Part shown: positions 1 through 7,997 of the stretch, in pieces
Numbering within the stretch: the stretch's first letter is position 1
How the letters are laid out: each line of letters starts with the position of its first letter
Source of the DNA: Chloroflexota bacterium
GTDB taxonomy: Bacteria > Chloroflexota > Dehalococcoidia > Lucifugimonadales > Lucifugimonadaceae
Length of the DNA: 41,053 nucleotides
NCBI GenBank assembly: GCA_029262735.1
Contig: JAJCYY010000040.1
Location: 1 to 41,053 of the forward strand
Direction: 5' to 3'
Program-made: the position numbers and the translations under genes
Notes under the pieces: model-generated
Told to the model about the DNA's origin: nothing
Database searches by the model: none
The model's input: the letters and a program-made list of their open reading frames with translations, nothing else

Positions 1-66
1 AAGCGGAGAGATCTTACCGCCCATGTGAGATTACCGAGAGATTCTGAATCAAGTTCAGAGTGACAA
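1..66 (+). repeat. Family A double-hairpin repeat, copy 1 (cut by window edge)
   Basis: This copy matches two others at 27975-28052 and 34867-34943. The shared core contains GGAGAGATCTTACCG followed by a hairpin in which TTCTGAA and TTCAGAA pair across a 5-nt loop (TCAAG). The left hairpin of the element is cut off by the start of the window. The family is intergenic in all three places. Its function is unknown; the two stems suggest a REP-like element. Confidence 0.8.
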
Positions 67-67
67 C

Positions 68-247
68 CTTCGTCCCGAACCAGAGTGAGGGACCTGGGGA
101 CGTGGGGCGACACACCAGAACCGTCCTCTGAAGCAGCGAACTCATCGCTGCAGCACCGATCACAACAGAAAGACAACTGACCGTGCATGCCACCCCACAT
201 CCAGGTCCTGCGACCCGCAAGCGGGTACCCCGTAACTCAGGACGAAG
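68..247 (+). mobile_element. MITE-like element, family E, diverged copy 1
   Basis: The element begins with CTTCGTCCCGAA and ends with the inverted GGACGAAG. Its interior matches the intact copy at 28101-28268, for example the shared stretch GACCGTGCATGCCAC and the CATCCAGGTC before the right end. The right terminus differs from the intact copy because it carries an extra small hairpin (ACCCGC/GCGGGT). It has no coding capacity and no transposase lies nearby, so it would be a non-autonomous element. Confidence 0.65.
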
Positions 248-324
248 GAAAATTCTCCCTCCCTGCCACTGTCCTCAGAGATAGGGAGTCAGAGGGTGGG
301 TCGTTAAGGCGGCAAGGCCGCCTT

Positions 325-350
325 CGGGCGCAGCAAGCGGCGCCCCTACC
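325..350 (-). repeat. Family B 26-bp palindromic repeat, copy 1
   Basis: The minus strand reads GGTAGGGGCGCCGCTTGCTG then CGCCCG. GGGCGC and GCGCCC can pair as a hairpin. Identical or near-identical copies lie at 16502-16527, 17039-17064 and 32519-32544, in both orientations and always between genes. Confidence 0.85.
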
Positions 351-371
351 AGAGAGAGCGCCGGCCAACTC

Positions 372-535
372 CTTCGTCCCGAGTCACGGGTGCCCGCTTG
401 CGGGCGCGGGACCCGGGGTGGATGAGGCAACGCACCAGAACCACTCTCTCCTCGCAATCAGTCGGTGCGCTACCACCGGGTCAACGCTAGAATCGTCCGG
501 TACAACGCAACAGACCACCCTTGCCATTCACCTCG
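372..535 (+). mobile_element. MITE-like element, family E, partial copy 3
   Basis: The left end (CTTCGTCCCGAG) and the segment GGATGAGGCAAC...CCAGAACC match the interior of the intact element at 28101-28268. Similarity fades after about 475 but short matches continue almost to the lutA start codon, and the right terminal repeat is missing. The element seems to have supplied the lutA leader sequence. The right boundary is uncertain. Confidence 0.5.
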
Positions 536-542
536 CACCCGC

Positions 543-1520
543 ATGACAGATCAACCCACCCGCAAACGCATCGAACCTCGCCCGACAACCGCCACCTTCT
601 TCGTCACATGCCTCGTCGACCAGTTCAGGCCGCAGGTTGGGGACGCCGTGGTTGAGGTGCTCAAGGGCGCAGGCGTTGGCGTGGACGTTCCGGTTGACCA
701 GACCTGCTGCGGGCAGCCCGCGTTCAACAGTGGCTTCCGCAAAGAGGCCCGCGAAGTGGCCTCGCGTTTCCTGGATATCTTCGACGATCAAGCGGCCAAC
801 CAGCAGCCGATAGTTACTCCGTCAGGTTCCTGCGCTGCGATGGTTCGCAACTACTATCCGGTGCTGTTCCGAGACGACCCGGCCGAGCTAGAGCGGGCGA
901 AACGAGTGGCAGACAGACTGTGGGAGTTCTCAGAGTTTCTTGTAGACGGACTGGGTACGGGGAGTGACTCGAAACCCGCCCCCGCAGCCACCACTTCACC
1001 GGAGCAGGAACCGGACCTGTCGGAGGGAGGTCCCGCTAAGCTGGCGGCGAAAAATGGTCCAGCTGAGCTGGCGGTGTATCACAGGTGTTGCCATGCCATG
1101 CGAGAACTTGGCATTGATCGGCAGCCAGAAGCGCTCCTCGACGCCATCGACGACTTCAACCTGACGCCGCTTGAGCGCAGCGAAGTCTGCTGCGGCTTCG
1201 GCGGCTCATTCGCCGTCAAGATGCCAGACATCTCCACCGCAATGCTCGATGAGAAGCTCGACAACGTCGAGGCCGCTGGAGCAGCCCGCCTCATCGCAGG
1301 CGACACCGGCTGCATCATGCATATGGAAGGCGGCCTGCGCCGCCGTGGCTCCAGCGTCCAGGTACTCCACATCGCCGAGCTTCTGGCTGAGTCACGCAGA
1401 ATCGGCCGTTCTGGTTCAGACACTGAGTCTGTCGTTGCGAAACCGGTCGTCGCGAACAACGAATCGCAGTCCGCAGACATCGTCGGCACGCCTGCCGATT
1501 CGCAGGGATCGCCACGATGA
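543..1520 (+). CDS. lutA: L-lactate utilisation Fe-S protein LutA
   Basis: LutA is one subunit of the LutABC complex, which oxidises L-lactate to pyruvate in the cytoplasm. The 325-residue protein has the two cysteine-rich CCG motifs of the family: TCCGQPAFNSGF near residue 55 and CCGFGGSFAVK near residue 215, with YHRCCHAMRELG before the second. Usual family length is near 240. The excess is a low-complexity insert between the two halves (about 950-1070, Pro/Ala/Glu/Ser-rich with a repeated GPAKLA/GPAELA unit) and a polar C-terminal tail of about 45 residues. ATG 543 is preferred over an upstream GTG at 465, which lies in repeat sequence; no convincing Shine-Dalgarno site is seen. The stop overlaps lutB as ATGA. 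Confidence 0.88.
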   Translation: MTDQPTRKRIEPRPTTATFFVTCLVDQFRPQVGDAVVEVLKGAGVGVDVPVDQTCCGQPAFNSGFRKEAREVASRFLDIFDDQAANQQPIVTPSGSCAAMVRNYYPVLFRDDPAELERAKRVADRLWEFSEFLVDGLGTGSDSKPAPAATTSPEQEPDLSEGGPAKLAAKNGPAELAVYHRCCHAMRELGIDRQPEALLDAIDDFNLTPLERSEVCCGFGGSFAVKMPDISTAMLDEKLDNVEAAGAARLIAGDTGCIMHMEGGLRRRGSSVQVLHIAELLAESRRIGRSGSDTESVVAKPVVANNESQSADIVGTPADSQGSPR

Positions 1521-3013
1521 AGCCTGTCACTCGTGATTTCCGGGATAAAGCGGCCGAGACCATGGCCGACACCCGGATTCAGTCGGCGCTCGAAAGCGTT
1601 TACAACGGCTTCTTCAAGGCCCGCATCGCCGCTTCTGAGGCCACAGACAACTGGGAGGATCAGCGCACCCAGGGCAAGGCAATCAAGGACCATGTGATCG
1701 CCAACCTGGACCACTATCTCGACATGCTGGCGACGAACGTCGAGCGGAACGGCGGCAACGTCTTTTTCGCGGCAGACGCCGCCGAAGCGAACCGGTACGT
1801 GCTCGATCTCGCTCGCGAGACGGACACGAAGACGGTGATAAAAAGCAAGTCGATGGTCTCCGAGGAGATGGGCCTCAACGAGGCACTGACCGCGGCAGGG
1901 ATCGAAACGGTGGAGACCGATCTCGGCGAGTACATCATCCAGCTTGCGGGCGAGACGCCTTATCACCTGATCGCGCCCGCCATCCACAAGACGAAGTCAC
2001 AGGTTTCAGATCTGCTTGCTGAACGCTCGGACGGTGTCCGAGAAGTGGAAACGGAGGCGCTAACGATGCAGGCACGCGCCCAGCTGCGTGAGGTCTTCCA
2101 GCGGGCCGACATGTCGGTCACCGGCGTCAACTTCGGCGTCGCAGAAAGCGGCGGCATCGCCCTCGTCACAAACGAAGGCAACGGCCGCATGGCAACCTCC
2201 GTGCCGCGGGTGCATGTCGCAGTCATGGGCATGGAGAAGGTCATCCCGTCCATCCGAGACCTCGCCACCATGCTGCGCATCCTGATCCGCTCCGCAACCG
2301 GCCAGCGAATCTCGTCATACGTCACGATGGTCAACGGCCCGCGCAGACCCGGCGAAGAGGACGGCCCGGAGGAGTTCCACCTAATCATCATGGACAACGG
2401 ACGGGCAAAACTGCTGGGCGACGAGGCGCTGCGGGAATCGCTCAACTGCATTCGCTGCGGCGCCTGCCTGAACGCCTGCCCGGTGTACCGAAAGGTTGGC
2501 GGGCACAGCTACGGCTGGGTCTATCCGGGGCCGATCGGCGCCATCGTCTCGCCCGTTCTTACCGGGCTGAAAGACGGCAAGAACCTTCCTGCCGCATCGT
2601 CTCTGTGTGGCGCATGCCACGAAGCCTGCCCTGTGAAGATCAACATCCCCCGCATGCTGCTCGAACTGCGAGGCCGGGTGGCGGTGAGCGAGGACCCGTC
2701 GGAGCGCGGCCGCGGGCGTTGGGAGCCGCTGATCTGGAAGGGTTGGAAGTGGGGGATGATGGACCGCAAGCGGTTCGACCGCGGCGCACGCGTTGGCCGC
2801 GCCATCGGCGGCCCGTTCGCAAGCGAGGGATGGCTGAGCAGGTCGGTTCCGCCAATCAGCGGCTGGACTTCGAGCAGGGACTTTCCTTTGCCCGCTGATG
2901 AGTCGTTCGTCCAGCGGTTCACGGACAGGCAGAAGGCTGAAGCAGACGACTCGGCTTTGCCAGAAGACGGACCTCTGCCAGATGACTCTCATGAAGACGG
3001 TGAGCGGCAATGA
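1517..3013 (+). CDS. lutB: L-lactate utilisation Fe-S protein LutB
   Basis: This is the central iron-sulfur subunit of LutABC. The protein has 498 residues, slightly longer than the usual ~470. The N-terminal two thirds is a LUD domain (for example TGVNFGVAESGGIALVTNEG). It is followed by a ferredoxin-like pair of 4Fe-4S motifs: CIRCGACLNACP (Cys311, 314, 317, 321) and CGACHEACP (Cys364, 367, 371). The C-terminal region fits the LutB tail domain. Translation is probably coupled to lutA and lutC, since both junctions are ATGA overlaps. No lactate permease gene is present in the window. Confidence 0.95.
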   Translation: MKPVTRDFRDKAAETMADTRIQSALESVYNGFFKARIAASEATDNWEDQRTQGKAIKDHVIANLDHYLDMLATNVERNGGNVFFAADAAEANRYVLDLARETDTKTVIKSKSMVSEEMGLNEALTAAGIETVETDLGEYIIQLAGETPYHLIAPAIHKTKSQVSDLLAERSDGVREVETEALTMQARAQLREVFQRADMSVTGVNFGVAESGGIALVTNEGNGRMATSVPRVHVAVMGMEKVIPSIRDLATMLRILIRSATGQRISSYVTMVNGPRRPGEEDGPEEFHLIIMDNGRAKLLGDEALRESLNCIRCGACLNACPVYRKVGGHSYGWVYPGPIGAIVSPVLTGLKDGKNLPAASSLCGACHEACPVKINIPRMLLELRGRVAVSEDPSERGRGRWEPLIWKGWKWGMMDRKRFDRGARVGRAIGGPFASEGWLSRSVPPISGWTSSRDFPLPADESFVQRFTDRQKAEADDSALPEDGPLPDDSHEDGERQ

Positions 3014-3753
3014 GCGGTCGTGCCGATTTCCTGGATAATGTCCGACGCCTGACGGGCCGCGATTCGAGCGTTCCGGTAGTGCCGCCTGATGCGACGGCGC
3101 TTTCCCAGTCTTCGGCGCAAGCGGCAGCAGAGGCCGAGCAGGTGAAGGCGGTTGCCGCTGAGAGGTCAATGGAGCTGTTCGAGGCTGCGGCCGAGGCTGC
3201 GGAGACCGCAGGATGGACTGTGCACAGGCTTGAGAACATCGACCAGGTTGCGAACCGGGTGATCCGAATCTGCCGCGAACGAGAGATCGAATCGACGCTC
3301 TCTTCCGATCACGACGTGCTCGCAAGAGCAGGTGTGAACGATGCGCTAAACGCCACAGGTATCAGCGCCGAGGTTCTTTTACGCGGTGCTGCGGAGGCTG
3401 GCAACCCCGGCACAAAGTCGGCGGCCTTTTCTGCCGGGGTCGGAGTCACTGGCACAGACTGGTTCATCGCAGAATCGGGAACGCTTGTGCTGCACCCTCG
3501 TGCGGGTCTCTCACGGCTCGTTTCGCTCGCTCCGCCGGTTCACATCGCGGTGATCGAACCGGGACAGGTGCTACCGTCGCTCGACGAGCTATTCACCCTT
3601 GAGCGCGCATCGAACATCGACGGAACGCTTCCAAGCTCAGTCAACCTGATCTCCGGTCCCAGCCGGACCGGCGACATAGAAGCCACTATTGTCAAAGGCA
3701 TCCACGGCCCGGTAGAAACCCACCTGGTCATGGTTTTTTCTTCGCCAGACTGA
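3010..3753 (+). CDS. lutC: L-lactate utilisation protein LutC
   Basis: LutC is the third subunit of the LutABC lactate oxidation complex. The 247-residue protein has a LUD domain with the family hallmarks GTDWFIAESGTLVL (about residues 153-166) and SRTGDIEATIVKGIHGPVE near the C-terminus. The start overlaps the lutB stop (ATGA), so the three genes form one operon. The last codons, which encode FFSSPD, lie inside a terminator-like palindromic repeat that begins at 3734, so this repeat has contributed the C-terminal residues. Confidence 0.93.
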   Translation: MSGRADFLDNVRRLTGRDSSVPVVPPDATALSQSSAQAAAEAEQVKAVAAERSMELFEAAAEAAETAGWTVHRLENIDQVANRVIRICREREIESTLSSDHDVLARAGVNDALNATGISAEVLLRGAAEAGNPGTKSAAFSAGVGVTGTDWFIAESGTLVLHPRAGLSRLVSLAPPVHIAVIEPGQVLPSLDELFTLERASNIDGTLPSSVNLISGPSRTGDIEATIVKGIHGPVETHLVMVFSSPD

Positions 3754-3802
3754 GCAGGCAATTCCCGGACTAACCGGTCCTGGCGGAAGGCTGGCATTTT
3801 CT
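3734..3802 (+). terminator. Terminator-shaped palindromic repeat, copy a (end of lutABC)
   Basis: The copy starts with TTTTTTCTTCGCCAGACT and ends with GGCGGAAGGCTGGCATTTT. The outer arms pair imperfectly and are followed by a short T run. It overlaps the last codons of lutC and matches repeats at 27867-27929, 30713-30780 and 32721-32797. Two other small hairpins follow (3874-3889 with arms AAACTC/GAGTTT, and 3899-3927 with arms CCTGTCAG/CTGACAGG). Confidence 0.6.
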
Positions 3803-4303
3803 CGCTCCGTGACAGGGAGGCGGCTTGAGGCAGGGGTGCTCCCGGGTGTACGACCCTGGCCGAACTCATCACGAAACTCGAAGAGTTTTCACCTGAGCCC
3901 TGTCAGCAAGCTGACCAGCCTGACAGGTAGGAACCAGGCATTGAGTTCGGAGAAAGGCGAACCTCCGTGAGAGTAGGGTGGGAGAGACATTTACCAGTCT
4001 CGCAGCGCTCGCAGCAACGGAGGGGTTACACTGGCACGGCGGCTCTCCTGACAAACCGACCGGCCCTCGGGCTGTCTTGGCGCGACTTCAACCACTAACA
4101 ATCCTTCTTACTTCCAGAGACAACGACTGACCCATCTAGCACAATCCGATAGAGATCGCGACGAGCGACATCGCAGGAGCGTACGCGCCCGAATTACCAA
4201 CTCCGGACCGACCGGTGCAGACGTAATCTGGCGAATAGTTCTGATCTCCCTTCAGTTCAGATGGCACTTTCTCGGTGCTGTCTTCGCGGCAACCATTGCT
4301 GCG
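3754..4303. other. Gap between lutC and the ABC exporter
   Basis: The first part holds the terminator-like repeat and two small stem-loops. From 4052 to 4303 the frame of the downstream ABC exporter stays open without any ATG, GTG or TTG. Its translation just before 4304 reads like the first transmembrane helix of an ABC exporter, so at least 4220-4303 is probably coding. Confidence 0.6.
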
Positions 4304-5989
4304 GTGCTATTCCTGTTCATTCCCAGGCTTCTCGGAGATGGCGTCGACCAGGCGTTCACACTCGTCCAGGAGCGGGATTTCTCGCGTAGCGAAGTCGATA
4401 GCTTGCTGGTGCGAACCGCCATCCTCGTCATCGTTTTCGGCCTTGCGCGCGGTGTGTTCGGATTCGTCCAGATGTTCCTCGGAGAAACACTGAGTCAGCG
4501 CGTCTCGAATCGTCTGCGAATGACCTACTTCGACAAGCTGCAGTCCCAGAGCTTCAGTTTTTTCGATGGTGTTCACACCGGTCAGCTAATGTCCCGCGGA
4601 CTCTCTGACATCGAAGGCGTCCGAATGTTCGTGCAGTCCGGAATGGTGCAGATCTTCCGGGTAGTCGTGATGATCGTCGCGGCAGCCGTATTCATGGTGC
4701 TCATCGACTGGCAGCTTGCCCTGCTCAGCCTGGGATTCGTCCCATTCCTGGTGTTCCGCAGCGCTCGCCTTCGCATCCAGCTTCGGAAGACATGGCGGCG
4801 AATCCAGGATGCCCTGGGAGACCTGACGACGACGACGCAGGAAAACCTGGCCGGTGTTCGTGTAGTCCGGGCATTCTCAGCGCAGAAATACGAGCAAGAG
4901 AAGTTTGACGTTACCGCCAGGGAGGTTGTGGATCTACGGCTCTCAGCGGCGAAACAGCACGCCCGCGGCGGTGGGTCAATCTCCTTCGCTTTCCTCCTGG
5001 CCTGGGCAGCACTCCTGTGGATAGGCGGCGAAAAATACATTGATGGAGAACTCACCATCGGTGAGCTGACACAGTTCTTCGCCTTCCTCGGAATTCTCAG
5101 GTTCCCCGTAAGAATGATCATAATGATCGTCAACTCAACTTCACGGGCGTCGTCCGCAGGCGGGCGGATATTTGAGGTGCTGGATATTCCATCCGTGATC
5201 GAAGACGCAGAAGATGCCCGTCCGCTGAACGTGACCTCGGCCGTCATCAGGTTCGAAGACGTCTCGTTGAGCTACAAGGGAATAATGGCGCTCGACCACG
5301 TCTCGTTTGAGGCTCGGCCTGATCACTCAATCGGTATCGTCGGCCCTCCCGGCAGCGGAAAATCCTCGGTCGCAAATCTGATCCCGCGTTTCTACGATGC
5401 AGACAGCGGAGAGGTGACCATCGACGGAACACAGGTGAGACACCTCACGGTGGATTCGGTACGGCAGGCTGTTGGGCTTGTCGAGCAGGACCCGTTCCTG
5501 TTCGATGGAACGATCCGAGACAACATTCGGTACGGCGACCTGGACGCCGACCATTCAAGGGTCACAGATGCTGCGAGGGTGGCGCAGATCCACGACTTCA
5601 TCGAGAGCCTGCCTGACGGGTACGACACGGTGATCGGCGAGCGCGGCATTGGCCTTTCCGGCGGGCAACGCCAGCGCGTTGCGATAGCTCGCACACTGCT
5701 GCGGAACCCTCCAATCCTAATCTTCGACGATTCGACATCCAGTATCGATGCCGGTACAGACGCACGCATTCGCGTTGCGCTCCAGGGCATGCAGGGGCGT
5801 CACACCATCATCACCATCGCGCACCGTCTCAGCTCGCTACAGCGAGCGGATGAGATTCTCGTGCTCGACTCGGGAAGGGTGGTGGAGCGCGGCACGCATG
5901 AGGAACTCCTCTCCAGGGAGTCACGCTACCGCGAACTCTGGAACCTCCAGCAGAAGGATGGCCTTGAGCTGCCTGAGGTAGAACAGTAG
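4304..5989 (+). CDS. Heterodimeric ABC exporter, half with degenerate ATPase site
   Basis: This is an ABC-type exporter half (transmembrane domain then nucleotide-binding domain) in the inner membrane. Motifs: Walker A GPPGSGKSS (5342-5366), Q-loop VEQDPFLFDG, signature LSGGQRQR, Walker B ILIFDDSTSSID and H-loop IAHRLSS. The catalytic Glu after Walker B is Asp (codon 5729-5731), as in the degenerate half of TM287/288- or BmrCD-type exporters. GTG 4304 is the first standard start in the frame, but it would remove the first transmembrane helix. The open frame upstream encodes a fitting helix (IWRIVLISLQFRWHFLGAVF), so the true start is probably a rare codon such as CTG 4127 or ATT 4193, or there is a sequence error. 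The gene overlaps the partner by one base. The substrate is unknown. Confidence 0.88.
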   Translation: MLFLFIPRLLGDGVDQAFTLVQERDFSRSEVDSLLVRTAILVIVFGLARGVFGFVQMFLGETLSQRVSNRLRMTYFDKLQSQSFSFFDGVHTGQLMSRGLSDIEGVRMFVQSGMVQIFRVVVMIVAAAVFMVLIDWQLALLSLGFVPFLVFRSARLRIQLRKTWRRIQDALGDLTTTTQENLAGVRVVRAFSAQKYEQEKFDVTAREVVDLRLSAAKQHARGGGSISFAFLLAWAALLWIGGEKYIDGELTIGELTQFFAFLGILRFPVRMIIMIVNSTSRASSAGGRIFEVLDIPSVIEDAEDARPLNVTSAVIRFEDVSLSYKGIMALDHVSFEARPDHSIGIVGPPGSGKSSVANLIPRFYDADSGEVTIDGTQVRHLTVDSVRQAVGLVEQDPFLFDGTIRDNIRYGDLDADHSRVTDAARVAQIHDFIESLPDGYDTVIGERGIGLSGGQRQRVAIARTLLRNPPILIFDDSTSSIDAGTDARIRVALQGMQGRHTIITIAHRLSSLQRADEILVLDSGRVVERGTHEELLSRESRYRELWNLQQKDGLELPEVEQ

Positions 5990-7884
5990 TGGCAACAGTA
6001 GCTGGAGGAGGGAAATCCGGACAATCTGAGCGCCGCCGCCCTGCACGGGCAGAGGAGGAGCACAAAGAACTGCACGAGTCTGATGAGGAGATGTTCTCCC
6101 AGCTGGACTCGACGGTCTTCAAGCGTTTTTTCTACTACGCACGCCCATACAAGAAGCGGATGGCCATCGCTACGCTGGCGGTCATCGGCTTCACGCTTTC
6201 GAACTTGGCGACTCCGCTGATAGTGAAGTTCGGTATCGATAGCGCCATCATCCCCGGTGACTCGGGTCTGCTCGCAATTCTTGGCGGGCTGATGATTGCA
6301 AACGCCGCATTTCACTGGGTGACGAACTACCTGCAACGAGTGCTCATATCCGCCGTTGCGCTCGAAGTCTTGTACGACATCCGGGCCGACATGTTCCTGC
6401 AGATTCAGCGCCTGGCACTTTCGTTCTCCGACAAAACGCCGATTGGCAGCCTGATGGCGAGGATGTTCGGCGATGTTGGCGCGTTACAGGAGATGCTGGA
6501 GTCGTCTATTGAAGTGATCGGCGACATCCTCACGCTGGTGGGCATCGTCGTCGTCATGCTCGTGCTCGACTTTCAACTGGGACTGATCGCGCTTGCCGTC
6601 ATGCCTGCGCTGCTGCTAATACGGTTTCTCTGGCAGCCAATTGCGCGCCGGGCGTTCCTCAGGATGCGCCGTAACTCTTCGATAGTTGGCGTCTACCTGG
6701 ACCAGAACGTAAGCGGCATTCGCGTGGTCCAGGCGATGAACCGCCAGGACGAGAACCACGACGTGATGGACGGCAAGGTACGTACCTTCTTCTGGTCTGC
6801 GGTCAAAGCATCCCGGCTCGGTGGCATCCTTATGCCCTCGGTCGAACTCCTCACCGGCATAGCGCTGGCGCTGGTCATAATCATCGGCGGCGGAAGAGTA
6901 CTCGACCAAACGCTCGAAGTTGGCGTCATGGTCATGTTCTTGCTATACGTCCAGCGGTTCTTTGAACCGATACGGACTCTGACAATGCACTACGCGGTGC
7001 TCCAACGGGCCGTCGCCTCCGGGCATCGAATCTTCGAGTTGCTGGACATTCCGCTTGAGGTGCCTGACGCGCCAGACGCCCGCCCGATCGGCGATATCAA
7101 GGGACGTGTTGAGTTCCGAAACGTCACGTTTGGATATGACCCCGAGCGTCCCATCCTGCGAAACATCGACCTGCTCATCGAACCCGGTGAAACACTGGCC
7201 ATCGTCGGTCCAACCGGTTCCGGAAAGACCAGCATTACGGCGCTGGCACACCGTTTTTATGACGTACAGGCTGGCTCTGTGCGGTTGGACGATACGGATG
7301 TGCGAGACGTGACGCAGGAATCGATCGGCACGGTGATGGGAATGGTCTTGCAGGAGCCGTTCCTCTTCTCCAAATCGATATTCGAGAACGTCAGGTACAA
7401 CGCCCGAGACGCAACCGCGGAGGACGTGATCGAGGCGTGCAAAGTGATCGGCGCGCACGAGTTCATCTCGAAGCTGGAGCATGGGTATGACACCGTGCTG
7501 GAGCAGCGAGGCTCAAACCTCTCGGTTGGGCAGAGACAGCTTCTCAGTTTTGCGAGAGCGCTGGTCGCCAACCCCAGCATCCTGATCCTTGATGAGGCGA
7601 CGGCAAACATCGACAGCTACACCGAGCAGATGATTCAGCGTGCCCTGAAGAAACTTCTCGAAGGCCGGACAGCCCTGGTCATCGCCCATCGACTCTCCAC
7701 CATCCGAAATGCGGACAAGATCGTGGTAGTCGAGAGCGGTAAGATCATCGAGCGAGGCACGCACGATCAACTGGTGGCCGCCGACGGTCTCTACGCAAAG
7801 CTCTGGACCACAACTTACTCATCGTTCGACGACATAGCGGGTAACACGGACACGTTGATAGCGGGTCCGGTCTCTGCGACCTGA
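5989..7884 (+). CDS. Heterodimeric ABC exporter, half with catalytic Glu
   Basis: This is the partner of the preceding gene; GTG 5989 shares a base with the preceding TAG. The 631-residue protein has a charged cytosolic N-terminus of about 45 residues, six predicted transmembrane helices and a nucleotide-binding domain. Motifs: Walker A GPTGSGKTS, Q-loop VLQEPFLFS, signature LSVGQRQ, Walker B ILILDEATANID with the normal catalytic Glu, and H-loop IAHRLST. Its signature has Val where the consensus LSGGQ has Gly. In a heterodimer this signature faces the Asp-containing Walker B of the partner, so both deviations fall in the same, degenerate ATP site. The family exports drugs or lipids; the cargo cannot be told from sequence. 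Confidence 0.93.
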   Translation: MATVAGGGKSGQSERRRPARAEEEHKELHESDEEMFSQLDSTVFKRFFYYARPYKKRMAIATLAVIGFTLSNLATPLIVKFGIDSAIIPGDSGLLAILGGLMIANAAFHWVTNYLQRVLISAVALEVLYDIRADMFLQIQRLALSFSDKTPIGSLMARMFGDVGALQEMLESSIEVIGDILTLVGIVVVMLVLDFQLGLIALAVMPALLLIRFLWQPIARRAFLRMRRNSSIVGVYLDQNVSGIRVVQAMNRQDENHDVMDGKVRTFFWSAVKASRLGGILMPSVELLTGIALALVIIIGGGRVLDQTLEVGVMVMFLLYVQRFFEPIRTLTMHYAVLQRAVASGHRIFELLDIPLEVPDAPDARPIGDIKGRVEFRNVTFGYDPERPILRNIDLLIEPGETLAIVGPTGSGKTSITALAHRFYDVQAGSVRLDDTDVRDVTQESIGTVMGMVLQEPFLFSKSIFENVRYNARDATAEDVIEACKVIGAHEFISKLEHGYDTVLEQRGSNLSVGQRQLLSFARALVANPSILILDEATANIDSYTEQMIQRALKKLLEGRTALVIAHRLSTIRNADKIVVVESGKIIERGTHDQLVAADGLYAKLWTTTYSSFDDIAGNTDTLIAGPVSAT

Positions 7885-7901
7885 CCCGAACGATTCCGCC
7901 A

Positions 7902-7924
7902 GAACTCGGGTCACGACCCGGTTC
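7902..7924 (+). terminator. Stem-loop after the ABC exporter operon
   Basis: GAAC-T-CGGGTC pairs with GACCCG-GTTC across a 2-nt loop, with one bulged T. There is no T run after it, so it is at best a weak terminator or an mRNA-stabilising hairpin. Confidence 0.45.
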
Positions 7925-7983
7925 ACGATTTGCGTCCTGAATCGAGTGGGACGCTAACGGGCGGCGGCTTTGCCCGACCTTTG

Positions 7984-7989
7984 TATACT
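7984..7989 (+). promoter_or_regulatory. -10 box TATACT of dus, leaderless geometry
   Basis: TATACT ends 8 nt before the dus ATG (7998), so transcription would start at or within a base or two of the start codon. There is no Shine-Dalgarno site in the 8-nt gap (GAACGCCC). No clear -35 box is present. The same arrangement appears before smpB and before the dehydrogenase at 24362. Confidence 0.5.
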
Positions 7990-7997
7990 GAACGCCC

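Larger units (their letters stand above)
1..542. other. Non-coding repeat region upstream of lutA
   Basis: No gene is supported here. The open frames are formed by repeats: family A (1-66), element E1 (68-247), a degenerate relative of the 39-bp family C hairpin (about 257-302), family B (325-350) and a partial family E element (from 372). No clear promoter for the lut operon was found; if it exists it lies within or between these repeats. Confidence 0.7.

Noticed and set aside
187..546. Open frame of 119 codons upstream of lutA
   Set aside because: It is formed from repeat elements (families B, C, D-like hairpins and E) that also give similar shadow frames elsewhere.
1079..1987. 302-codon antisense frame under lutA/lutB
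   Set aside because: It lies opposite a well supported operon, has no recognisable domain and arises from GC-rich codon bias.
2381..3325. 314-codon antisense frame under lutB/lutC
   Set aside because: Opposite clear Fe-S and LUD domain genes; low-complexity Arg/Pro composition typical of shadows.
3874..3889. AAACTC/GAGTTT hairpin as lut terminator
   Set aside because: The stem is only 6 bp of mixed composition and the T run is a single extra base; the repeat at 3734 is a better candidate.
3869..4054. 61-codon minus-strand frame between lutC and the ABC exporter
   Set aside because: No ribosome site, no domain, and it overlaps small hairpins.
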